Shown: positions 1 through 9,032 of the stretch, piece after piece
Layout of the letters: each line of letters opens with the position of its first letter
Position numbering within the stretch: position 1 is the stretch's first letter
From: Pseudovibrio sp000156235
Lineage (GTDB): Bacteria; Pseudomonadota; Alphaproteobacteria; Rhizobiales; Stappiaceae
Direction of reading: 5' to 3'
Length of the DNA: 64,000 bases
Assembly: GCF_000156235.1 (NCBI RefSeq)
Contig: NZ_DS996814.1
Coordinates: 1 to 64,000, forward strand
Position numbers and translations under genes: made by a program
The notes under the pieces: generated by a model
Databases searched by the model: none
What the model was told of the DNA's origin: nothing
What the model saw: only the letters and a program-made list of their open reading frames with translations

Positions 1-631
1 CCATGGTTGCTGATGTGCCGCCAGTTCCGGCGCTCATGACAATCCATTTGGGTGCGGGGAAGCGCTCCAGCTCCATCTGTGAGAACAGGCTTTGGGCAAT
101 GTTGTTGTTGCCACGCCAATCGGTTGCACGCTCCGCATAAGTAAACTGATCCACGTAGTGTCCGCCAAGTTCCTTCGCCAATCGCGCCGCCTCGCTGTAG
201 ATCTGATAGGGCTCTACGAGATGCACCTCACCGCCCAGCGCCTCGATCTCACGGATTTTGCCGGTGGCGGTTGCTTTTGGTGCGATGGCAATGAAGGGAT
301 TGCCTATGAGGCGGGCGAAATAGGCCTCCGAGATTGCCGTGGAACCGGAGGAGGATTCCACGATGGGCATGCCTTCCCTGATCCAGCCATTACAGATGCC
401 ATAGAGGATGAGCGAGCGGGCCAACCGATGTTTGAGGCTGCCACTGGGGTGGGTGCTTTCATCCTTGAGGTAGAGATCAATGCCCGCTTTGGTGAGTTTG
501 GGAATGTTCAGCTTGATCAGGTGGGTATCAGCGGAGCGCTGATAGTCTGCCTCAATGTTCTTGATGGCCTGCAGCGCCCATGCCCGACCTGAAGGATTCC
601 GATGATTTTTATGGCTGCTGAACTCCAGCAT
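1..631 (-). CDS. PLP-dependent cysteine synthase/desulfhydrase-like protein (Cds1 type), C-terminus outside window
   Basis: Reading leftward from an ATG at 631, an open frame of at least 210 codons runs off the window start. The N-terminal part matches the fold-type II PLP enzymes of the cysteine synthase family: a DLYLKDESTHPSGSLKHR segment carries the expected Schiff-base lysine (about residue 67), followed by the substrate-binding loop VESSSGSTAIS. The longer N-terminus and the SLKHRLARSLILYGICNGW stretch resemble Cds1-type L-cysteine desulfhydrases rather than classical CysK/CysM. Such enzymes use cysteine or O-acetylserine in the cytoplasm and release or fix sulfide. The substrate cannot be decided from this fragment. 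An AGG about nine bases upstream of the ATG is the likely ribosome site. It is separated from marC by about 180 bases and transcribed in the same direction. Confidence 0.8.
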   Translation of the reverse strand, partial: MLEFSSHKNHRNPSGRAWALQAIKNIEADYQRSADTHLIKLNIPKLTKAGIDLYLKDESTHPSGSLKHRLARSLILYGICNGWIREGMPIVESSSGSTAISEAYFARLIGNPFIAIAPKATATGKIREIEALGGEVHLVEPYQIYSEAARLAKELGGHYVDQFTYAERATDWRGNNNIAQSLFSQMELERFPAPKWIVMSAGTGGTSATM

Positions 632-811
632 GGAAGCACCTGATCTGTTGTTTTGGAGGCGGATGGTGCCTCGTTGGATCAAGTATAGCTTCTGTACTCT
701 TTGCCGGATGGACCGATCCCTGCTGTGCGAAACAGAGGGTAAAGCTTGTGGCGAAAATCATCGGGTTTTCAGAGGGGAAAGGCTCGGTTGTGCGAGCCTT
801 TCCGTAGGCGT

Positions 812-1441
812 TCAGCTCGCCAATGCGGGGATCATTCCTTTAACGCCATCGGCGAGCATACCCATGGCAATTGCCGCAAGCACCATGCCCATGAGGCGGG
901 TTACAACACCCATGCCGGACTCGCCCAGCTTGTTGGCGATTGGCTTGGAGACAGAGAACAGAAAGCCGGTGAAGAGCGCGAGGCCGACAGCCGCGATGGA
1001 GAGATCAATCTTGGCCCAGATGCCAGAATGACGCTCGGCGGCGACAATGGCTGTTGCAATGGCACCCGGCCCGGCAACGATTGGGATGGCCAGTGGCACA
1101 ACGGCGATGTGGTTCTGCTCTGCTGCGGAGGCAGCCTCCTGCGGTGTCTGGCGGTGGCTGTTATCGCTGCGCAGCATGGAAAGCGCGATCAGCAGAACGA
1201 TTACGCCGCCCGCAGCGCGCAGCTCGTGCACGGTGATGCCGAAGAACTTGAGGAGGATGCCGCCCGTCCAGGTGACGGTGAGGAGTGTCAGCGCGATAGC
1301 ACCGGCGCAGGTCCATGCGATGCGGCGGGCGGTGGCAGCGTCCCGATCCGCTGTCATGCCTGCGAAGACGCCGGTGTTTCCGATGGGGTTCATCATGGAG
1401 AACAGCGCTGCGACGTAGGTGATCAGAGCAGTTTCAGTCAT
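812..1441 (-). CDS. MarC/UPF0056 family integral membrane protein
   Basis: The 209-residue protein starting at MTETALITYV has the hydrophobicity and motifs of the MarC (NAAT/UPF0056) family: an N-terminal SMMNPIGNTGVF segment, VPLAIPIVAGPGAI in the middle, and about six membrane spans in total. Members are inner-membrane proteins of unknown transport activity. The historical link to multiple antibiotic resistance in E. coli is not supported by later work. The frame is open further upstream, but the extra 28 residues are not family-like, so I take the internal ATG at 1441. There is no obvious operon partner: the Cds1-like gene follows about 180 bases downstream and the gap-broken regulator lies upstream, all on the minus strand. 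Confidence 0.85.
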   Translation of the reverse strand: MTETALITYVAALFSMMNPIGNTGVFAGMTADRDAATARRIAWTCAGAIALTLLTVTWTGGILLKFFGITVHELRAAGGVIVLLIALSMLRSDNSHRQTPQEAASAAEQNHIAVVPLAIPIVAGPGAIATAIVAAERHSGIWAKIDLSIAAVGLALFTGFLFSVSKPIANKLGESGMGVVTRLMGMVLAAIAMGMLADGVKGMIPALAS

Positions 1442-1576
1442 CAGATGCTTTCTGTTGTTGGCTTTGCACGCAGTGGTGATACTGAAGAAAGCATGCAACA
1501 TACTGATCGCACCTAAGGGTGACAACTTAAAGGGCTGTAATGATTGAGTGTTCTGGTGGAGATCAGTTGTGGCGCG

Positions 1577-2287
1577 NNNNNNNNNNNNNNNNNNNNNNNN
1601 NNNNNNNNNNNNNNNNNNNNNNNNNNNNNNNNNNNNNNNNNNNNNNNNNNNNNNNNNNNNNNNNNNNNNNNNNNNNNNNNNNNNNNNNNNNNNNNNNNNN
1701 NNNNNNNNNNNNNNNNNNNNNNNNNNNNNNNNNNNNNNNNNNNNNNNNNNNNNNNNNNNNNNNNNNNNNNNNNNNNNNNNNNNNNNNNNNNNNNNNNNNN
1801 NNNNNNNNNNNNNNNNNNNNNNNNNNNNNNNNNNNNNNNNNNNNNNNNNNNNNNNNNNNNNNNNNNNNNNNNNNNNNNNNNNNNNNNNNNNNNNNNNNNN
1901 NNNNNNNNNNNNNNNNNNNNNNNNNNNNNNNNNNNNNNNNNNNNNNNNNNNNNNNNNNNNNNNNNNNNNNNNNNNNNNNNNNNNNNNNNNNNNNNNNNNN
2001 NNNNNNNNNNNNNNNNNNNNNNNNNNNNNNNNNNNNNNNNNNNNNNNNNNNNNNNNNNNNNNNNNNNNNNNNNNNNNNNNNNNNNNNNNNNNNNNNNNNN
2101 NNNNNNNNNNNNNNNNNNNNNNNNNNNNNNNNNNNNNNNNNNNNNNNNNNNNNNNNNNNNNNNNNNNNNNNNNNNNNNNNNNNNNNNNNNNNNNNNNNNN
2201 NNNNNNNNNNNNNNNNNNNNNNNNNNNNNNNNNNNNNNNNNNNNNNNNNNNNNNNNNNNNNNNNNNNNNNNNNNNNNNNNNNNNNNN
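1577..2287. other. Assembly gap (711 Ns)
   Basis: An uninterrupted run of N replaces the sequence. It removes most of one minus-strand gene. Whether 711 is the true length or a scaffold estimate cannot be told from the window. Confidence 1.
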
Positions 2288-2451
2288 GTTTCCGGCGCGA
2301 TGAGGCCGACGGAGCCGACCTTCAGCTCTTTGAATTGGCCGCCGATCTCGATATCCATCTCGCCCTGCAACGGAATAACAGCCTGCGCGAACGCGTGGCG
2401 GTGCCCGAGTTCCAGCCGGTTGTATTCGCGGATTACAGCTTGAAACGACAT
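2288..2451 (-). CDS. AraC-type regulator or cupin protein, N-terminal fragment interrupted by the gap
   Basis: Reading leftward from 2451, 54 codons remain before the gap. The peptide contains ELGHRHAFAQAVIPLQGEMD and a following glycine turn (GSVGLIAPE). This is the cupin-like sensor pattern at the start of many AraC-family transcription factors, where an HxH pair precedes a beta-barrel. The helix-turn-helix part would lie in the gap, so the regulator assignment is inference. It also draws on the divergent EamA exporter at 2687, a common arrangement for AraC regulators and their targets. To the left of the gap the same strand has an open stretch ending in a stop at 1513-1515, which may or may not be this gene's C-terminus. 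Confidence 0.55.
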
Positions 2452-2686
2452 CTCTTCCTTCCGGGTCTCAACTTTCCTGCTTGAGCGTACTAAGCCTGTT
2501 GATGGCTAAGGGATACAGCGTAGGCGCACAAATCTCAAAAAGAAAATCTATTTCCTGTTTTGCCTAATTCCAATAAGCAGGAAATGGGGCAAGATCTGGC
2601 CTGCTTTGCTGAGAAGCCTCAGCCTAGCGGTGATGGCGTGCGAAAGGTGCGGCGCCGGGCCTTAGTGATTTAAGCGGATTATTTGC

Positions 2687-3577
2687 ATGTTACAGAACCA
2701 CTCAGCGGGCAAGACCAGCGCTGCAACGATGATCGGGAGCATCTCCATTGTTTTGTGGGGCACCCTTGCGGTGTTGACCAAGCTGACAGGAGATCAGTTC
2801 CCGCCGTTTCAGTTGCTGGCGATGACGTTCACCGTTGCAACGCTCACGCTCTCTGGCAAGCTGCTCAGTGGGAAGGCTGATTTGCGGTCTGCATTCAAGC
2901 TGCCTTTGTCCGGTTGGTTGCTCGGAGTTGGTGGATTGTTTGGGTTCCATGCGCTGTACTTCGTGGCCCTGCAGAATGCGCCTGCAGTTGAGGCGGGGCT
3001 GATCGCTTACATCTGGCCGCTGCTCATCGTGCTGTTTTCTGCGCTGTTGCCAGGGGAAACCATCACACGGTGGCATGTTTCCGGGGCGCTTGTGGCGCTG
3101 GTTGGTTACTGGGTACTACTTGGGTGGAAGGATACAGCTGGCAACTTGCAGTGGGAGTATCTCATTGGCTATCTGGCTGCTGCGGGCTGTGCGCTCATCT
3201 GGTCCAGCTATTCCGTTTTAAGCCGGCTGATCAAGAACACTTCTTCTGATGCGGTGATCGGCTATTGTGCGCTGACCGCTGCATTTGGCTGGCTCTCACA
3301 TTTTCTCTGGGAGACCACGGCTGTTCCCGCTGACCCGCTGCAGATCATTGCCGTTCTCGGCCTCGGTTTAGGGCCCGTTGGCGTTGCTTTTTATACCTGG
3401 GATTTTGGCGTGAAACACGGCAACGTTCAGCTTCTCGGCGTGCTTGCCTACGGCGCCCCGCTGATCTCAACGCTGCTGCTGATCCTGTTCGGCGAAGGCA
3501 CACTGGAAGCCAACGTGATCATCGCTGCATTGGCGATTGCAGGTGGTTCCTTAATTGCGGCGAAGAGGGTGGCTTAA
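2687..3577 (+). CDS. EamA/DMT family transporter
   Basis: The 296-residue protein has ten predicted hydrophobic helices in two homologous halves, the layout of the drug/metabolite transporter superfamily (two EamA domains). Half one ends around the PAVEAGLIAYIWPLLIVLFS segment typical of these exporters, and the second half shows GNVQLLGVLAYGAPLIS. Overall it resembles YddG-type exporters of aromatic amino acids, but the substrate cannot be read from the sequence. It would act in the inner membrane. It is divergent from the AraC/cupin fragment ending at 2451, with a 235-base spacer that likely holds both promoters. No terminator hairpin is obvious before the next gene, and the ribosome site is weak. 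Confidence 0.85.
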   Translation: MLQNHSAGKTSAATMIGSISIVLWGTLAVLTKLTGDQFPPFQLLAMTFTVATLTLSGKLLSGKADLRSAFKLPLSGWLLGVGGLFGFHALYFVALQNAPAVEAGLIAYIWPLLIVLFSALLPGETITRWHVSGALVALVGYWVLLGWKDTAGNLQWEYLIGYLAAAGCALIWSSYSVLSRLIKNTSSDAVIGYCALTAAFGWLSHFLWETTAVPADPLQIIAVLGLGLGPVGVAFYTWDFGVKHGNVQLLGVLAYGAPLISTLLLILFGEGTLEANVIIAALAIAGGSLIAAKRVA

Positions 3578-3664
3578 AATCACCCAAATCGGCTAAATTC
3601 TGCTGCATTTTGAGTTCTACCATTCTTCATTAGTCGAATCGCAGAGATTTTATTTGGATGCTTC

Positions 3665-4249
3665 ATGAGCAATAATACACTCAAGTTTTATCAGGAAAAC
3701 GCCAGCACATACGCCACACACAAGAGCCGCCCAAACTCCATGTTGTTTCTGTTTCTGGAACGCTGCAAAGCGGGCGGACGGATTTTGGAGTTGGGAACTG
3801 GTGCGGGCGTCGATGCCCAAGCCATCCTTGAAGCAGGCTTCAAGCTTGATGCCACCGACGGGTCCTCCGAGTTGGCTGCTCTGGCAACCCATCGCCTTGG
3901 CCAGGAGGTCAAAGTGATGATGTTTGATGAGCTGGCTGCAAACGATACCTATGATGGTGTGTATGCCTGTGCCTCGCTGACCCATGCCTCTAAAGAGAAC
4001 CTGCCAACTATTTTTGAAAAGATTTATCGTGCCTTGGTTTCCGGCGGCTCCGTCTGGGCTAGCTTTAAAGTGGGCTCTCACGACGGGACCGACAGTTTTG
4101 GCCGCTATTACAATTACATTTCGAAAGAAGAACTGGATGCCTTTTGGAAACAAGCTGGGCCTTGGGCTTCCATCACCTATGAGAGTTGGGAAGGCAGCGG
4201 GTTCGACAAGGTCCCAACCAGTTGGGTTGCAATTTCAGCAACCAAGTAA
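3665..4249 (+). CDS. Class I SAM-dependent methyltransferase
   Basis: The 194-residue protein shows a Rossmann methyltransferase core. Motif I is ILELGTGAGVDAQAI near residue 40, followed by an acidic strand end (LDATDGSSEL) and a later YDGVYACASLTHA motif. Next comes the usual block after motif II with GGSVWASFKVGS. No target-binding domain is attached, so this is a small-molecule or generic methyltransferase whose substrate is unknown. It starts at an ATG at 3665 with a purine-rich GGATG about ten bases upstream. It lies 87 bases after the EamA gene and 69 bases before the nucleotidyltransferase-like gene, so the three could be co-transcribed. Confidence 0.8.
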   Translation: MSNNTLKFYQENASTYATHKSRPNSMLFLFLERCKAGGRILELGTGAGVDAQAILEAGFKLDATDGSSELAALATHRLGQEVKVMMFDELAANDTYDGVYACASLTHASKENLPTIFEKIYRALVSGGSVWASFKVGSHDGTDSFGRYYNYISKEELDAFWKQAGPWASITYESWEGSGFDKVPTSWVAISATK

Positions 4250-4318
4250 AGGCGTTTGCTAGTAGCTTGTTGGGCAACATTTTCGTTGCACACTAAGCTC
4301 GACCAACTCAGGGAAAGC

Positions 4319-5170
4319 ATGGAAACAACCGCATCACACCTTAAGCCAATTGGGCGGCTTTCTCGGGCTGACGAGCATGGAGTTTTGCCGCGTATTGGGA
4401 GAGCTCCTGAAGAGCCTTTGTTTTCTGAGCTTTCTCAGTTTGCGGAAAAGCTCAAGCTAGAGCTTGGGGAACACTTTCATTGTCTGGCAGTTCGAGGATC
4501 AGCATCCCGAGGAACGTTCGTTAAAGGGGCTTCTGATATCGATCTGATTGTCTTCGCTTATGGTCCTGCTTTGCAGACCTTGTCTCCAGAGCACTGGATT
4601 ACACAGGCAACCGACATAGATCTTGAATGGTTTGAGCCCGAGGACTTCCTGCAATCTTCCAGATTCCAGTGGCTCAAGTTTTCACTCAGCTACTCGGGAT
4701 ATTGCTTCGGGCCTCAAAACCTTCTTGCGGAGTTACCAGCTCCAACACTCGGTTCTCATGCAATTGCTCATTTGCATCGCGTGGATCGGTGGGCAATGGC
4801 TTGGCTGACACACCTTGCCGAGGCGAAGACAGATGGCGAGCGAAAACGGGTCTGTAGCTGGCTGATGAAACGCATTGTCCGCTCGCTCTTTGAAGCAGAA
4901 ATGCTGAAAAGGAACGCCTATTCCCGAGACATCTATCCGTGTGCTGAGATCGCCTCTGAGGCGTTTCCTTATCATGCGCCTGCGATTTGGCGTGCAGCTG
5001 AACTTGCTGTGGCGCCAACCTCAGAACTATCTCTCATCAGGGAAGTCGCAGATTGCCTGCTTCCTGAACTCTTAAATCTTCAGTCACGCCTTAGGAGAGA
5101 CATGGAGCACGATCACTCCGAAACCCCTCAGTTGCCACTGCTCTTCACCACTCAATCCCGCTTCCCTTGA
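4319..5170 (+). CDS. Nucleotidyltransferase-fold protein, function unknown
   Basis: A 283-residue protein with the Pol-beta-type nucleotidyltransferase signature VRGSASRGTF...GASDIDLIVF (GS...G followed by an SDID metal-binding pair) near residues 60-85. This motif occurs in aminoglycoside nucleotidyltransferases, MNT antitoxins and many uncharacterised proteins. A second carboxylate needed for catalysis may be the D or E in TDIDLEWFE. The C-terminal half is helical and does not resemble a known resistance enzyme, so I do not assign one. The start at 4319 is chosen over an upstream in-frame ATG because AGGGA lies eight bases before it. The 3' end overlaps the convergent tadA gene by 19 bases. 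Confidence 0.6.
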   Translation: METTASHLKPIGRLSRADEHGVLPRIGRAPEEPLFSELSQFAEKLKLELGEHFHCLAVRGSASRGTFVKGASDIDLIVFAYGPALQTLSPEHWITQATDIDLEWFEPEDFLQSSRFQWLKFSLSYSGYCFGPQNLLAELPAPTLGSHAIAHLHRVDRWAMAWLTHLAEAKTDGERKRVCSWLMKRIVRSLFEAEMLKRNAYSRDIYPCAEIASEAFPYHAPAIWRAAELAVAPTSELSLIREVADCLLPELLNLQSRLRRDMEHDHSETPQLPLLFTTQSRFP

Positions 5171-5622
5171 AAGAACGTCTTCAGCATGGCGGCGGAGTCG
5201 GTTTCGGCTAGGCCGGAGTAGACGTCAGGGGTGTGGTGGCAGGTTGGGGAGGAGTAGAAGCGGACGCCGTGGTCTACGCCGCCACCTTTTGCATCCCCTG
5301 CCCCATAATAAAGCCTGCGGATGCGGGCGAAGGAGATTGCAGCTGCGCACATTGGGCATGGTTCCAGCGTGACGTAAAGATCGCAGCCTTCCAGACGCTG
5401 GGAGTTCAGCTGCTTGCCAGCTTCGCGAATGGCCAACACCTCGGCATGGGCGGTTGGGTCATTCAGCTCCAGCGTACGGTTGCCTGCAGCGGAAAGCACC
5501 TTGCCATCTTTGACCACAACACAGCCGATGGGCACTTCCCCTCGTGCTTCTGCCGCGCGGGCTTCGTTCAATGCCATATCCATAAAGGTTGAGTTCAATG
5601 TGGGCGTCTTCATGCGCGCCAA
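5152..5622 (-). CDS. tadA: tRNA(Arg) adenosine-34 deaminase TadA
   Basis: This cytidine-deaminase-fold enzyme converts A34 to inosine in the anticodon of tRNA-Arg(ACG), allowing one tRNA to read several arginine codons. The zinc site is complete: HAE at residues 59-61 with the proton-shuttling glutamate, and EPCPMC with Cys89 and Cys92. The length of 156 residues is normal for bacterial TadA. An alternative start is the Met four codons in (5613). It is convergent with the preceding gene, overlapping its end by 19 bases. About 255 bases of spacer separate its start from the next, divergent gene. Confidence 0.95.
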   Translation of the reverse strand: MARMKTPTLNSTFMDMALNEARAAEARGEVPIGCVVVKDGKVLSAAGNRTLELNDPTAHAEVLAIREAGKQLNSQRLEGCDLYVTLEPCPMCAAAISFARIRRLYYGAGDAKGGGVDHGVRFYSSPTCHHTPDVYSGLAETDSAAMLKTFFQGKRD

Positions 5623-5877
5623 GCTAGTGCCATTTGCAGAAAAGGGGAAGCTGGTTTACGGACAAAGATATGCAAAACAAGAGATAAAGCAGTTCCTCCT
5701 GACTTGCCTGAGCAAGAGTTTCTTCTACTCTGAATGCTAAAGCGCCCTCATTTGTGATAGTGATCAAAAGGCTTGTTTTCGACTGTGCTAGAAACGTATT
5801 AATCTGGCACATGCGTTTCATCTCGTTGAGACTGCTATTGTCTTGGTATCCGGTACAGTGAGTGTCAAGTTTTGAGC

Positions 5878-6642
5878 ATGTTCAGAAACTTTCAGAAACG
5901 TCAAACGAGTCTGCTTAGAGCTAAGGCAATCCTTGGTGTGTTTGACCAATCTGCCGAAGCTTTCATTTTCCCTATGCTGGATAATGGCTATGTCTATCTT
6001 GCAGCATCAAGGTTGTCTCTGTTCAGGTCTGATGAACACTGGGCTGCTGTCTTTGAGCTTTTCGGCTTTTCACTGCGTGCAGGTCACCCAGATCTGTCGA
6101 TAGTTACTATCGGAAGTAAGTTGCATGATAGAGACAAACCATCAGACTACATGTCCGAAGAAGCATACAATAACTATCTGAAAAATAATCCACACTGGGA
6201 GGTGAGGAGGTTCTCGCCTATCTCGAACGAGGCTTGGAAAGATGAACGTAATCCGGAGTTCGTCGCAGAACAAGGCGAGATCATCCTGCGCGGTCTATCT
6301 TTGGAAATTCCTCAAGTAAGTGCCTATGCTGCCAAGCACGTTATATTAGAGGAAGAACAACCTGCAGTATTTGAGCTCTGCCGCTACCTTGCGTATGATC
6401 ATCGCGAAGCACTTCTAGCAACGGAAGCCGAACGTAGCGTTAGTGTTCCTCCAGAAATGAAGCAAGTCATGCTCTTGGACGAGTGGCATCATCCCGACTT
6501 GGTCAATGGGCAAGCTCCAAGCCAGACTAAAACTTTTCGAATGCTTGCAAGCGTTCTCGAATGGAAAGCACCAGAGCTGTACTCCGCAGAGGAGCCTTTG
6601 AACAATCATTGGAAAAACTGGCCTGAAGGAGGGAGCCTTTAA
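5878..6642 (+). CDS. DUF7003-like conserved hypothetical protein
   Basis: The 254-residue soluble protein carries an N-terminal FIFPMLDNGYVYLAASRLSL segment and a following EHWAAVFELFGFS. I associate these with a small family of uncharacterised bacterial proteins (DUF7003) from memory, not from a search. No catalytic motif, signal peptide or membrane span is visible. Tryptophan-rich stretches occur throughout (EAWKDER, DEWHHPD, NHWKNWPEGG). ATG at 5878 is used; a TTG two codons earlier is an alternative. The gene stands alone, with about 255 bases of spacer before it and 357 after, at the left edge of an accessory-looking stretch. Confidence 0.55.
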   Translation: MFRNFQKRQTSLLRAKAILGVFDQSAEAFIFPMLDNGYVYLAASRLSLFRSDEHWAAVFELFGFSLRAGHPDLSIVTIGSKLHDRDKPSDYMSEEAYNNYLKNNPHWEVRRFSPISNEAWKDERNPEFVAEQGEIILRGLSLEIPQVSAYAAKHVILEEEQPAVFELCRYLAYDHREALLATEAERSVSVPPEMKQVMLLDEWHHPDLVNGQAPSQTKTFRMLASVLEWKAPELYSAEEPLNNHWKNWPEGGSL

Positions 6643-6999
6643 GGTAGTGGCGCTTTGCGTACCGCGCAGCAATACTCAAGACATTGGGCTTAAACCGGCA
6701 ACTCTCGCAACCTAACCTGACTGGTAGGGTTTGTCATCCAGGGAAGTCTCTTAATCGTTCAGATCGAGACAAAATAGCATTCTGTGCTCAGAGCTTAATG
6801 GTTTAGCAAAGTTGATTTCAACTGTTGGCTGAAAGGCCTGAATGTCCGCTGTTGGCCCTCCGGTGATACCCAGTATATCCCTCTGCCTCAGCTGGCGGCC
6901 ACCTTTCCAAACGGTAGCCCATGGCTAATTGGATTATTTTTGCATCCAAGGATTGCCCGAACTATTGTCTGTTTAGATAAAAGTATCGGGGACATGTGA
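6643..6999. other. Non-coding spacer, 357 bases
   Basis: No convincing reading frame, tRNA or terminator was found. A short stretch near 6825-6885, with alternating GGCC and CCGCT words, resembles phrases in the spacers near 7900 and 8580. It may be decayed repeat or gene debris. I see no promoter I would defend. Confidence 0.4.
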
Positions 7000-7815
7000 A
7001 TGAGCAGTGTTTGGCGGCCAGAGCGACGCAACCGGAACATAGGCACTTCGTGGTCGGGCTATTCTAAATCGAACGATATGAGAGTTCCAGAAAGCTGGCA
7101 AGATAAGCATGGAAATTACTCGATGTTTTACGAGCGCCTCAAAACAACAGATACGCAAGAAATAGACATTGGCGGTTTCAAAATTAGAGCATTGTATGAA
7201 GAACCTCGCGAAGGCTTCACATACGGATGCACTCCCCTTGATGTGAGCAAACTGCTGAGATCATCTATTAATCTATCACAGGTCTTGCCTGACATCATTG
7301 CGTTCCGGCAGCCAACCCGAAAACAGCGCCAGCAAAAACCTGTTTGGGGTCGGTTTCTATACTTTGCGGATTTCGGAAAATATCATGGTACGGCTATCAT
7401 ACTTGAAGCTCAGGAGCTTGGTACAACGTTAAAATGGTCGAAGCGTATGCCATTGGAAGACCGTGCTGAGTACGAACGCCTAATCGCTGACGGACATGTT
7501 TTCATTGAGACAAAACGACATTTCGAAGCAGAGCTGCGAGCGCAAGGGGTACGAAATACTATACTTTACCGAACCTTGCTTCATGAACTCGGTCACCTAG
7601 CTCACTACCATCAAGATGTCCTCGACGGACAAACGGCACTTGATTTTGATCAGAAAGTTGCCAAAAATTTATATTTTTCCAAACCTAGCTCCGAACACGA
7701 GGCTTTTGCTCATTCGTTTGGCGAAGAACTCAGTAGATCTTTGAGAATAGCCGGAGAGATACCATTTGATCCAATAAAGTTTGAACAAGCAGACATTGAA
7801 GTGAGAAAAAATTAG
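7000..7815 (+). CDS. Putative zinc metallopeptidase (HELGH protein), orphan
   Basis: The 271-residue protein has a zincin motif LLHELGHLAHYHQD at about residues 197-210. It is followed some 35 residues later by SSEHEAFAHSFGEEL, whose glutamate could be the third zinc ligand. I see no signal peptide or membrane helix, so it probably acts in the cytoplasm. The N-terminal two thirds is not recognised; it contains a basic stretch (RQPTRKQRQQKPVWGRF). The ATG at 7000 has CGGGGA some ten bases upstream. Base composition is more AT-rich than the housekeeping genes nearby. The neighbours are also orphans, which fits horizontally acquired material. A role in toxin, phage-defence or stress processing is possible but unsupported. 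Confidence 0.55.
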   Translation: MSSVWRPERRNRNIGTSWSGYSKSNDMRVPESWQDKHGNYSMFYERLKTTDTQEIDIGGFKIRALYEEPREGFTYGCTPLDVSKLLRSSINLSQVLPDIIAFRQPTRKQRQQKPVWGRFLYFADFGKYHGTAIILEAQELGTTLKWSKRMPLEDRAEYERLIADGHVFIETKRHFEAELRAQGVRNTILYRTLLHELGHLAHYHQDVLDGQTALDFDQKVAKNLYFSKPSSEHEAFAHSFGEELSRSLRIAGEIPFDPIKFEQADIEVRKN

Positions 7816-7986
7816 ATCGGGCCATATCTTCGCTACAGCAATTTTCTGATCAAAAAGCCATAGTGTCAGGGTTTAATTAATCTGTGCCCAACCTTTGATG
7901 GAATTGCTCGAATGGCAGCTCCTGGCCCTCTGTCAAAATAGAGGCGGTTCTGATCTTACGTTGAGCTACTTCGTTCAAAGCCGATT

Positions 7987-8430
7987 TTAGAAAAAACTGC
8001 GGAATAAAGGAGTTAAAGAAAATATCTGGCTACTTTCCTCTTCAATCTTCCAGTATTCAATTATTGCACTATAGAGATCTTTATCTTGGTTGATAGCTGA
8101 GTGTATCCTTTTCCAAACAGCAATCTCTGCATCACTATATATTATGTTTAAATCGCTTCGTTTTTCATACTTCATTACTTTGTCGTATAGATCATCAACA
8201 CCGCTTGAATCTCGTCGGAGTAGTACAAAATCTTCAAAAGAAGAAACTACTAGTGAGCAAATCGCAAATTTCTCATCATCACTCCAGTCATCATTTTCGA
8301 TAGCAGCAATAAATTCTTCCAACCGTTCACCATTTGCGAGCTCAATAGCCCAGTCCTGCTCACTTCCAGAAGCCGGTAATGCTAGTATTCGGTTGACCTT
8401 TTGGGTAGCCTCTAAAGTTGTGTATCTCAC
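7987..8430 (-). CDS. Small acidic hypothetical protein
   Basis: A 147-residue protein rich in Asp, Glu and Trp, with no recognisable motif, signal peptide or membrane helix. Segments such as IENDDWSDDEKFAI and IIEYWKIEEESS suggest an all-helical soluble protein. It is AT-rich compared with its surroundings. It is convergent with the HELGH gene, 171 bases apart. Its size and acidity are like those of many immunity proteins, but there is no sequence evidence for that. Confidence 0.45.
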   Translation of the reverse strand: MRYTTLEATQKVNRILALPASGSEQDWAIELANGERLEEFIAAIENDDWSDDEKFAICSLVVSSFEDFVLLRRDSSGVDDLYDKVMKYEKRSDLNIIYSDAEIAVWKRIHSAINQDKDLYSAIIEYWKIEEESSQIFSLTPLFRSFF

Positions 8431-9032
8431 AAATGCCCTTTGCGTATTGACCAGCTTTCTATTTTCGCCGTCTATCAGTAAGCTGGCTGGTTATGAAATA
8501 CAACGTTTATAAAAATGAATTTCTTGCTCCTAAGTGTCTGACCAGTTACCCAACTCTCACCCCAAGCTTGTGCCATTCAAATGGCAGCAAATGGCCCTCG
8601 ACGCTAGCAACCGCTCTCAATGGCCTGAGTTCTCGCTGTGCAGCGAACGGCAGCTAAGTCCGCGTTTAAGCCCTCGCCATATGAGACTTCCTCACTCTCC
8701 CGCAGATACGCTGTAGCCCAACAAAAGCAGAAAAAATGACATGAGTCTGCTTTTGCCCCTTTGCCAATGGGCTCTGCTTAGGTTATGACCGTTTTCAGAG
8801 CATGTTTGCGTCCCGAAAACATCCACGCAGCACGCTCCGACTTCTTTTTTTGAGCGAATTCCTGTCTTCTGATTGAACCAATCAAACGGAATGCGCTTTG
8901 ACGACATTCGAATATTGTGTGGCATCTGACAGACTGCTGGGCAGCCAAGGCGGTGACGCCTATGCGAGCTCATCCAGTGTATCTGTACAGAGTGTAGAAA
9001 GTTAAAGGCCCCGGTTCGCCGGGCAAGAGCCA
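8431..9032. other. Non-coding spacer, about 600 bases
   Basis: Short open frames exist on both strands, but none has a ribosome site, a plausible composition or any recognisable product. The only clear structure is the inverted repeat at 8722-8755. The right end must hold the promoter of the pseudouridine synthase gene at 9033. Confidence 0.4.
8722..8755. terminator. Perfect 10-bp inverted repeat, possible bidirectional terminator
   Basis: CAAAAGCAGA at 8722-8731 is exactly complementary to TCTGCTTTTG at 8746-8755, with a 14-base loop. The stem itself supplies short A and T runs on either side. It is far from any stop codon, so its role as a terminator is uncertain. Confidence 0.35.

Noticed and set aside
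1540..2484. Plus-strand frames running through the N gap
   Set aside because: They are open only because N codons are not read as stops.
4319..5170. Aminoglycoside nucleotidyltransferase (resistance gene)
   Set aside because: Only the short fold signature is shared; the rest does not resemble known resistance enzymes.
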